Below, in pieces: positions 57,466 to 64,000 of a stretch of DNA of 64,000 nucleotides. Below the pieces are notes generated by a model. It was not told the DNA's origin and did not search any database. It saw only the letters and a program-made list of their open reading frames with translations. The stretch is from Methylobrevis pamukkalensis (GTDB lineage Bacteria; Pseudomonadota; Alphaproteobacteria; Rhizobiales; Pleomorphomonadaceae). The stretch spans positions 1 through 64,000 of the forward strand of contig NZ_MCRJ01000003.1 in the NCBI RefSeq assembly GCF_001720135.1, written 5' to 3'. Both the position numbers and the translations under genes were made by a program. The first letter of the stretch is position 1; each line of letters begins with the position of its first letter.

Positions 57466-58997
57466 ATGACGGTTCTCGCGCTCGAACCCGGCCACGTTCC
57501 GCTCGCGACCTGGCGCGCGATCCTTCACGGCGCCGACGCTGCGCTCGCCGAGGGCTGGCGCGGGCCGGTGGAACGGGCGGCGGCGACGGTGGCCGCCATC
57601 GTCGAGAAGGGCGCGCCGGTCTACGGCATCAACACCGGCTTCGGGAAGCTCGCCAGCGTGCGCATCGACGCCGTCGACCTCGAGACGCTCCAGCGCAACA
57701 TCGTGCTCAGCCATGCCGCCGGCACCGGCGAGGCCTGCCCGCGCGCGTCGTGCGGCTGATGATGGCGCTGAAGCTCGCGAGCCTTGCCCAGGGCTATTCG
57801 GGCGTGCGGCCGGAGACGGTCGAACTGCTCGGTGCCATGCTCGCCCGCGACGTGATCCCGGTGATCCCGGCGCAGGGCTCCGTCGGCGCCTCGGGCGATC
57901 TGGCGCCGCTGTCGCACATGACGGCGGTGATGATCGGCGTCGGCGAGGCCGACACGCCGGACGGGCGCCGCCCCGCCGCCGACGCGCTGGCGGCCGCCAA
58001 CCTGTCGCCGGCCGTGCTCGGGCCGAAGGAAGGGCTCGCCCTTCTCAACGGCACCCAGTTCTCCACCGCCTTCGCCCTTGCCGGCCTGTTCGACGCCGAG
58101 GACGCCTTCCGGGCCGCCCTCGTCGCCGGCGCGCTCTCCACCGACGCCGCGCGCGGCTCCGACGCGCCCTTCGATCCGCGCATCCACGCCGTCCGCCGCC
58201 ATGCCGGCCAGTCCGAGACGGCGGCGGCGCTGCGGACGCTGATGGCCGGCAGCGCCATCCGCGTCTCGCATCTGGAAAACGACGAGCGGGTGCAGGATCC
58301 CTACTGCCTGCGCTGCCAGCCGCAGGTGATGGGCGCGGTGCTGACCGTGCTGCGCCAGGCGGCCGAGACGCTGGCGACCGAGGCCAACGGCGTTTCCGAC
58401 AACCCGCTGATCTTCACCGACGAGGGCGACGCGCTGTCGGGCGGCAACTTCCACGCCGAGCCGGTCGCCTTTGCCGCCGACATGATCGCCATGGCGATCT
58501 GCGAGATAGGCTCCCTGTCGGAGCGGCGCACCGCGATGCTGGTCGATCCGGCGCTGTCCGGCCTGCCGGCCTTCCTGACGCCGAGGCCCGGGCTCAACTC
58601 CGGCTTCATGATCCCGCAGGTGACCGCGGCGGCGCTCGTGTCGGAAAACAAGACCCGTGCCTTCCCGGCCAGCGTCGATTCGATCCCGACCTCCGCCAAC
58701 CAGGAGGACCACGTGTCGATGGCCGCCCATGGCGCCCGCCGCCTGCGCGAGATGGCGACGAACCTGCGCGCCGTCGTCGCCATCGAGGCGCTGGCCGCGG
58801 CCCAGGGCTGCGACTTCCACGCGCCGCTTTCCAGCAGCCCGGCGCTGGAGGCGGTGCGCGCGCTGATCCGGGCCAGGGTTCCGCATCTGGACGAGGACCG
58901 GCATTTCCACCCGGACATGGAAGCGGCGATCGCGCTGGTTGCCTCCGGCGCGCTGGTCGCGGCCGCCGGCATCGACCTGCCCGGCGTATCCGGGTAA
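57466..58997 (+). CDS. hutH: Histidine ammonia-lyase; apparent frameshift near 57735
   Basis: About 510 residues after one base is restored. It converts L-histidine to urocanate. The MIO cofactor triad ASG is in [14 protein letters not shown]. Histidine specificity is supported by the Ser-His pair in [12 protein letters not shown] and the Glu in [12 protein letters not shown], which is not Glu in PAL or TAL. The frame breaks at GAGGCC-TGCCC, where one base restores [13 protein letters not shown]. The ATG at 57466 has a GGAG site and a HutC-like operator just upstream. Unlike most hut loci, no hutU, hutI or hutG gene is adjacent. Confidence 0.93.
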
Positions 58998-59039
58998 GAC
59001 CGGAGACAGCATGACGGCGCAGACGACAGGAGCGACGCG

Positions 59040-59303
59040 ATGAGCGATGAGATCACGGTCACCTTTTCCAAGGCGGGCATCGAGGCGCCGTGGGACCCGG
59101 AGTGCGAGTCCCTGCTCGATTTTGCCGAGGAGCAGGGGCTGACGCCGCCCTTCAGCTGCCGGGGCGGCATCTGCAACACCTGCCGGCAGACGCTGGTCTC
59201 CGGCGAGATCACCTATTTCGAGGAGCCGCTCGATCCGCCGGAAGAGGGCTTCCTGCTGATGTGCTGCTCCCGTCCGGTGACGTCGGTGGTGATCGCGATC
59301 TAG
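59040..59303 (+). CDS. Stand-alone 2Fe-2S ferredoxin (plant-type)
   Basis: An 87-residue domain with the cysteine motif SCRGGICNTC and a fourth Cys in LMCCSRP. It resembles the ferredoxin domain at the C terminus of FAD-linked oxidoreductases and Rieske-oxygenase reductases, but here it is a free protein with no reductase part. It lies 42 bases after hutH on the same strand, so co-transcription is likely. Its 3' end shares bases with the convergent PhyH gene (stop codons overlap in CTAG). Its most likely partner in view is the Rieske oxygenase 2.5 kb downstream. Confidence 0.88.
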   Translation: MSDEITVTFSKAGIEAPWDPECESLLDFAEEQGLTPPFSCRGGICNTCRQTLVSGEITYFEEPLDPPEEGFLLMCCSRPVTSVVIAI

Positions 59304-60114
59304 CCCCTCCAGGCCACCGGGAAATCCGGGCCGTCCAGTGGCTCGCCGGTCTTCAGCGTGAGATGGGCGAAGGACGGCGAGCCCTTGCCGCCGCGGTCGA
59401 CGAACACCGCATCGTCGCCGACCCAGCGGGCGGAAAACACCCGCCGCCGCGAGGACGAGGTGTTGGCCGGGGCGCCGTGCAGGGTGCGGAAGTGAAGGCG
59501 ACGGCGTCGCCCGGCTCCAGCGCCCAGCCGAGGATGCGCCAGGCGTCGCGGTCGGCGTCGATGTCGGGCACGGCGGCGCGGGGGTCGTTCTCGTAGAGCG
59601 GCGTGCCGTCGAAGCGCTCGGGCCGATGGTCGAGCCCGCTGGCGTGGGTGCCGGCGACGCATTCGAGGGTGGTGGCGCGGGCGACCGGATCGAGCGGGAT
59701 CCAGAAGCTCACCGACTGCCGGCCGCCGACGCAGTAATAGGGCATGTCCTGGTGCCAGGGCGTCACCATCGAATTGCCCGGCTCCTTGACCAGCACATGG
59801 TCGTGGAAGAAGCGGGCGGTGGTCGAGCCCATGAGCGCGGCGGCGATCTCGCCGGCCGGCGAGGTGCGCACGAAGGCCTCGAATTCGGCAATGTCCTGCC
59901 AGTTGCAGAGATCCTGGAAGAAGCGGGCGCTGCCGTCCTTCGGCGTGTAGCTGCGCTCGCGCGGGCTGGGATTGGCCATCAGCTTCGCCACGCCTTCGCG
60001 CAGCGGCGCCACCCAGTCGGCAAAGACGCCGCGCAGGATCGTGGCGCCATCGGTGCGGAAGGCATCGACGGTGGCCGTATCGACGAGGCGGCTGGCGGGT
60101 CTCACGTCGTCCAT
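59300..60114 (-). CDS. Phytanoyl-CoA dioxygenase (PhyH) family protein; apparent frameshift near 59494
   Basis: About 271 residues after one base is restored. It is a Fe(II)/2-oxoglutarate dioxygenase-like protein. Iron ligands are in TPWHQDMPYY (His-x-Asp) and, in the next frame, TLHGAPAN (second His). The 2-oxoglutarate-binding Arg is probably in the SSSRRRVFSARWVGDDA segment. The break is at GCCTTC-ACTTCC (AVAFHFRTLHG expected). It is the last gene of the minus-strand Rieske/FAD-oxidase/PhyH group, overlapping the FAD-oxidase stop by 13 bases. The substrate is unknown. Confidence 0.85.
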
Positions 60115-61531
60115 GAGGGCATCCTTTCGGGATCTGCGGCCGCCGGGGCGACGACCTTGCCGGGGTTCATCAGGTTGTCGGGATCGACAACGGCCTTGAG
60201 CGCCGCCATCAGCGCCAGCTTCACCGGGTCGCCGTGGGCGCGAAGGGCACCGACCCGCTTCGACCCGACGCCGTGCTCGGCGGAAAACGAGCCGCCGCGC
60301 GCGCCGAGGCCGCGGTAGACCGCCGCGTCGATCGCGTTTGCAAGCAGTTCGGCCAGCGGTCCGGGACGGTTCATCAGGATATGCAGGTTGCCGTCGGCGA
60401 GATGGCCGAAGACGAAGGGGCTGAGGTCCGGATCGATGACGCCAAGCCTCTCGCCAAGCTCTTCGAGATAGCCCTCGATCTCGGACAGCGGCAGCGACAC
60501 GTCGTAGGACGGCGCCATCGGATATTGCCGGTAGACCGCCTCGGTGTCCTCGCGCAGCCGCCAGATCTCCGCGTCCTGCCGCACGGACGAGGAGACGAGA
60601 CCGCCGGCGCCCGGAAAGGCGTCCGACACCGCCTCGAACACGGCAAGCAGCGCCGGCTCCAGCGCCGCGCGGCTCTCGCCCTCGATCATCAGCGCCAGAT
60701 GCAGCGGCGCGGCATGGTCATAGGCCGGGTCCTGCCAGCCCTGCACCGCGGAGGTGAGGTCGAAATAGCCCTTCCACATCGCCTCGGCCATGCGCAGCCG
60801 CGCCGACCCGAGCCGGCCCGCCGCATCGACCGCGAGGTGCACGGCGTCCACGGACGGCAGCGAGAACAGCGCCGTCAGGGTCGCGGCCGGCAGCGGCTCC
60901 AGCTTCAGCACCACCCTGGTGACGACACCGAGCGTGCCCTCCGCGCCGATCAGGAGGTGTTTGAGATCATAGCCGGCGCTGACCTTGACGATCCGGGTCA
61001 GGTCCGACAGCACGGAACCATCCGGCATCACCGCCTCGAGGCCGAGCACCCGGTGGCGCATCACCCCGTAGCGGTGGGCGAGCACGCCGCCGGCATTGGT
61101 GGAGATCATCCCGCCGATCGTCGCCGATCCGCGCGCGGCGAGATCGATGCCGATCTCGAGGCCGTGGAGGGCGGCCTCCGCGGCGACGGTCTCGAGAATC
61201 GCCCCGGCCTCCACCGTCGCCGTGCGCTCCAGCGGATCGAGCCGCACAATGCGGTTCATGCGCGACAGCGACAGCGCGATCTCGCCCGACCGGGTGATGC
61301 CGCCGCCGACCAGCCCGGTGCGCCCGCCCTGCGGCACGATCGCGGCACCGTGGGCGCGGGCGATTTCGACCACGGCCGCGACCTCTGCCGTGGATCCCGG
61401 CTGCACGAGCAGCCCGCCGGCGAGATTGTCCGGATGCCAGCCGGGATCGAGCGCGGCGACCGCATCGCCGGTGAGCACGTGGCGGGCGCGATGGCGTGGG
61501 CGAGGGCGTCAGCGAGGGAGGGGGCGGTCAT
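60102..61531 (-). CDS. FAD-linked oxidase (GlcD/D-lactate dehydrogenase type); apparent frameshift near 61487
   Basis: About 476 residues after one base is restored. The FAD PCMH domain has IVPQGGRTGLVGGGI and GSATIGGMISTNAGG. The C-terminal oxidase domain has GHLADGNLHILM and FSAEHGVGSKRVG. The first 14 residues (MTAPSLADALAHAI) are in another frame, the break being at ATCGC-GCCCGC. It belongs to the 2-hydroxyacid dehydrogenase group. The substrate could be a 2-hydroxyacid made by the neighbouring oxygenases, which is inference. Its stop overlaps the start of the PhyH gene. Confidence 0.88.
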
Positions 61532-61582
61532 CGGGGCTCGCTGGGAGGGGGATGGGGGAATAGGGCGGGAGGCGAGGCAGGC

Positions 61583-61735
61583 CCCCACATCCGGCCCTTC
61601 GGGCCACCTTCTCCCCGATGGGGAGAAGACACTCGCGGCAGGTTCAGTGCCAATGGGGAGACACATCGCTCACGGCGACCACCAATCTTCTCCCCGACGG
61701 GGAGAAGGTGGCGCGCAGCGCCGGATGAGGGGGCG
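61583..61735. repeat. RIME-like palindromic repeat
   Basis: Outer arms CCCCCACATCCGGC (61583) and GCCGGATGAGGGGG (61720) enclose two inner hairpins: CTTCTCCCCGATGGGGAGAAG near 61608-61628 and TCTTCTCCCCGACGGGGAGAAG near 61687-61708. This is the architecture of the RIME elements of Rhizobiaceae and relatives. It lies between the Rieske oxygenase and FAD-oxidase genes, which are on the same strand, so it could alter their joint transcript. Confidence 0.8.
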
Positions 61736-61787
61736 CGGCCTCTCCTCTTCCCGAAGTCTCTCGATCAGAACGATCGGACCCCAGCCG

Positions 61788-62831
61788 CTATTCCGCCGCC
61801 TGCGCCAGCGGCCGCTCGGCCTCGACCAGTTCGCGGATGTGCTTGCGGAAGCGCAGGGGGCCGGCGTCGATCTTGAGGTCGAGGTTGGGGCTCGTCTTGG
61901 TGTCCATGCCGATCTGGACGGCGTTGAGCACCACCCGGTCTTCCTCGAAGGCAAAGCGCACGGATTTGGAGAAGCTCTCCGACACCGCCTCGTCGCCGGG
62001 CGCGAAGTTGCGCATCTGGAACCAGAAATAGCGCGTCCGCTTCTCGTCGATCGGGGTCATGAAGTTGTAGCTGTCCATCAGGAACACGTCCGGATGCAGC
62101 GGCTTGTCGTCGCCGCCGGTGCCGGCGGGGGTGAACAGCGCCTTGATGATCGCGTGGCTCGGGTAGCGCACCTCGTAGTGCTGCAGCCGGTCGCAGTGGC
62201 CGGCAAACTTCACGAAGGGCGCGTAGAAGGGCGCCACCTCCACGTCCATCATCCAGCGCGAGACCACGACGCCGTTGCCCCTGGCGTTGCTGCGGGTCTG
62301 CACCGGAATGTCCTCGCAGGCGGCGTTGCCGAAGGACGACTGGTGCACCCAGGCGACATGCGAGGGGTCGAGCAGGTTGTCGCAGACGTAGAGATAGTTG
62401 CAGTCGACGGTCATCTCGTCGCCGAGCGTGGTGCCCCAGGCGGGGTTGCCCCACTGCTCCACCTCGAAGATCTTCGCCGGGTCGGCCAGCGCGCGGTCGC
62501 CCATCCAGATCCACAGGAAGCCGTAGCGCTCGACCAGCGGATAGGCCTTCACCTGCGCCACATGCGGGATCTTCTCGGCGCCGGGCACCCGCGTGCAGAC
62601 GCCGCCGCAGTCGAAGCGCAGGCCGTGATAGCCGCATTCCACCTCGTCGCCGAGCAGCCGGCCCATGGACAGCGGCAGCTTGCGGTGCGGGCAGGCGTCT
62701 TCCAGCGCCACCGCCACGCCGTCCTGCCGGCGGTAGAGCAGCACGTTCTCGCCCAGCATGCGCACCTGGCGCAGGCTGCGGTCGACCGTGCGGTCGAGGG
62801 CCGCGACATACCATGCGTTCCTGACGAACAT
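61788..62831 (-). CDS. Rieske non-haem iron oxygenase, VanA-like
   Basis: A 347-residue oxygenase alpha subunit. The Rieske ligands are CPH in EDACPHRKLPLSMG and CGYH in VECGYHGLRF. The mononuclear iron site is NLLDPSHVAWVHQ (two His) with a later Asp or Glu. The domain order and length match the VanA (vanillate O-demethylase) group, which demethylates or hydroxylates aromatic and N-methyl substrates. Such enzymes need a reductase. None is adjacent, but a free 2Fe-2S ferredoxin is encoded nearby at 59040. It is divergent from the LysR gene. The substrate is not known. Confidence 0.9.
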   Translation of the reverse strand: MFVRNAWYVAALDRTVDRSLRQVRMLGENVLLYRRQDGVAVALEDACPHRKLPLSMGRLLGDEVECGYHGLRFDCGGVCTRVPGAEKIPHVAQVKAYPLVERYGFLWIWMGDRALADPAKIFEVEQWGNPAWGTTLGDEMTVDCNYLYVCDNLLDPSHVAWVHQSSFGNAACEDIPVQTRSNARGNGVVVSRWMMDVEVAPFYAPFVKFAGHCDRLQHYEVRYPSHAIIKALFTPAGTGGDDKPLHPDVFLMDSYNFMTPIDEKRTRYFWFQMRNFAPGDEAVSESFSKSVRFAFEEDRVVLNAVQIGMDTKTSPNLDLKIDAGPLRFRKHIRELVEAERPLAQAAE

Positions 62832-62922
62832 CGTGTCTCTCCGGATTGCCGTTCCCTTGGGATTTTCCCGGATCCTGCGGCCGATCCGGCCTCGCGACTA
62901 GCCGAAATCGATTGCGATTCAT

Positions 62923-62937
62923 TTTAGCTGTTCTAAA
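62923..62937. promoter_or_regulatory. LysR-type operator between the Rieske oxygenase and lysR
   Basis: TTTAG-CTGTT-CTAAA is a perfect inverted repeat and contains a T-N11-A LysR core (62924 to 62936). It stands in an AT-rich pocket of the 134-base divergent gap. An Irr-type box is a less likely reading because the spacing is wrong. Confidence 0.5.
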
Positions 62938-62965
62938 TTGTGACGGCTCGTCTTCAGGAGGACAG

Positions 62966-63900
62966 ATGGTCTCGCGCCTGCCGCCGCTGCGTTCGCTCCA
63001 GACCTTCGAGGCCGTCGGCCGCATCGGCAGCATCGGCGGGGCCGCGCGCGAGCTCGGCGTCTCGCCCGGCGCCGTCACCCAGCAGATCCACCTGCTGGAG
63101 GCGGACCTCGGCCTGCAGCTGGTGGAGCGGGCCGGGCGCGGCGTCGCGCTCACCACCTGGGGCCGGCGCTTCCACCGCCGCATCGCCGGCGCCTTCGCCG
63201 AACTGCGCGAGGCCCGCGACGACATCGACCGCGCCCGCCGCTCGGGCAACCTCACGGTCAGCGCCCTGTCGTCGGTGGCGGCGCGCTGGCTCGGGCCGAA
63301 GCTCTACGACTGGCAGGCCGCCCACCCGGACAGTCTCGTCCACGTGCACGGCACCGAGGGCGAGCCGGTGTTCGGCGACGGCACGGTCGACTTCCGCATC
63401 TCCTACGGCGACCGCGTCAGCGGTTACGAGCGCAGCGCGGCCCTGTTCACCGACTGGGTGGTGCCGGTGGCCGCCCCCGGCCTCGTCGGGACGACGCCGC
63501 TCTCCGACCCGCGCGACATCCTGCGCTGCCCGCTGTTCGGCATCGACTGGGAGCCTTATTTCAAATCGCCGCCGAGCTGGTCGCAATGGTTCCGCGGCCT
63601 CGGCATCGACACCGGGCCGCTGAAGATGGCGCTGACCTTCTCCCTGTCGGCGCAGGCAATCGACGAGGCCATCGCCGGGCGCGGCGTGGTGCTGGCGCAA
63701 TGCTCGATGATCGGCGGCGAGGTTGCGGCCGGCCGCTGGCGGTGGTGCATCCACACCGGCTGCGCCTGGAGGAGCCGTATTTCCTCGCCTGGGACGGGGC
63801 GGCGCTGGACAAGCCCGGCGGCCGCGACTTTCGCGACTGGGTGCTGGGTCTCGCCCGTGAGTATGCCGCCGAGGCGGAGGGCTGGCGGGAAGGGCCATAA
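62966..63900 (+). CDS. LysR family regulator of the Rieske oxygenase operon; apparent frameshift near 63735
   Basis: About 311 residues after one base is restored. The N-terminal HTH (LRSLQTFEAVGRIGSIGGAA, RELGVSPGAVTQQIHLLEADL) is followed by the inducer-binding domain, which shows the GcvA-like FRISYGDRVSG segment. In the given frame the C-terminal 55 residues are replaced. The true end RLRLEEPYFLAWDGAALDKP continues in the next frame to the stop at 63900. The break is in GGCCG-CTGGCG (AAGRLAVVHPHRL expected). The gene is divergent from the Rieske oxygenase and probably controls it through the dyad at 62923. Confidence 0.88.
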
Positions 63901-63932
63901 TACCGCCGCGCCGATGAACGGACGCGGTCGGC

Positions 63933-64000
63933 CTCATCCTGAGGAGGGCGCTCGTGCGCCCGTCTCGAAGGACGAGGCCGCCCCCCGCCCTTCGAGACGG
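63933..64000. repeat. Palindromic intergenic repeat at the window end
   Basis: CCTCATCCTGAGGAGGGCGC and GCGCCCGTCTCGAAGGACGAGG form a hairpin-rich element with the TCGAAGGACGAGGCC string common in alphaproteobacterial dispersed repeats. A second TTCGAGACGG follows at the very end, so the element probably continues beyond the window. Confidence 0.6.

Noticed and set aside
60234-62927. An 897-codon open frame on the plus strand opposite the FAD oxidase and Rieske oxygenase
   Set aside because: The minus-strand proteins have complete Rieske and FAD motifs. The plus-strand product is Arg/Gly/His-rich with no recognisable domain.
62923-62937. An Irr box upstream of the Rieske oxygenase
   Set aside because: TTCTAAA matches one half of the element, but the other half and the spacing do not. 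A LysR site fits the sequence and the neighbouring gene better.

Overview
The window is high-GC, densely coded DNA from an alphaproteobacterium, most likely Hyphomicrobiales (Rhizobiales). The grounds are a FixLJ/FixK oxygen-sensing cascade next to ccoNOQP and fixGHIS, an alphaproteobacterial hemA (ALA synthase), a RirA-type iron regulator, an Irr-box-like site, the divergent tlpA/argH pair with a nearby lptM-like lipoprotein gene, and a RIME-like rhizobial intergenic repeat. The genus cannot be fixed from the sequence alone.

Layout. 0.6-6.6 kb: a MerR (LiuR-like) regulator and a beta-oxidation operon (acyl-CoA dehydrogenase, thiolase, FadJ-like fusion), with LiuR-type palindromes before the regulator and before the operon. 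6.6-11.4 kb: housekeeping and poorly known genes (coiled-coil secreted protein, DUF1232, HSL-type hydrolase, DUF2937, mscL, aminotransferase). 11.4-30.7 kb: a microaerobic island with fixL, fixJ, an orphan receiver, fixK, hemN, ccoNOQP, ccoG-fixHIS and hemA. Four FixK/FNR boxes precede hemN, ccoN, ccoG and hemA. A sulfotransferase gene and a Tat-exported msrB sit between ccoP and ccoG. 30.7-37.9 kb: a DUF3616 gene, a CheY-like receiver and a three-gene NAGGN osmoprotectant operon closed by a strong terminator. 38-43 kb: an RND efflux pump divergent from its TetR regulator. 43.2-46.4 kb: serine dehydratase, a small membrane protein and mtnA. 46.6-49.3 kb: an iron block (Rrf2 regulator, bacterioferritin, Bfd, RirA). 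49.4-57.3 kb: MarR/NlpC pair, hydroxyacid dehydrogenase, rmuC, def, lptM, dienelactone hydrolase, argH, tlpA. 57.4-63.9 kb: an unusual catabolic neighbourhood of a lone histidine ammonia-lyase, a stand-alone 2Fe-2S ferredoxin, a PhyH-like dioxygenase, an FAD-linked oxidase, a VanA-like Rieske oxygenase and a divergent LysR regulator.

How it fits together. Low oxygen sensed by FixL should activate FixJ, then FixK. FixK would switch on the cbb3 oxidase, its copper assembly factors and haem synthesis (HemA, HemN), for which the boxes are visible. Iron supply and storage (RirA, Bfr, Bfd) lie 20-30 kb away.

Quality warning. Seventeen otherwise well-conserved genes carry 19 apparent frameshifts. 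Every one is repaired by adding a single base, usually in a short G or C run. No insertion was found. This is best read as base loss in the sequence, not gene decay. Coordinates of these genes are given across the break.
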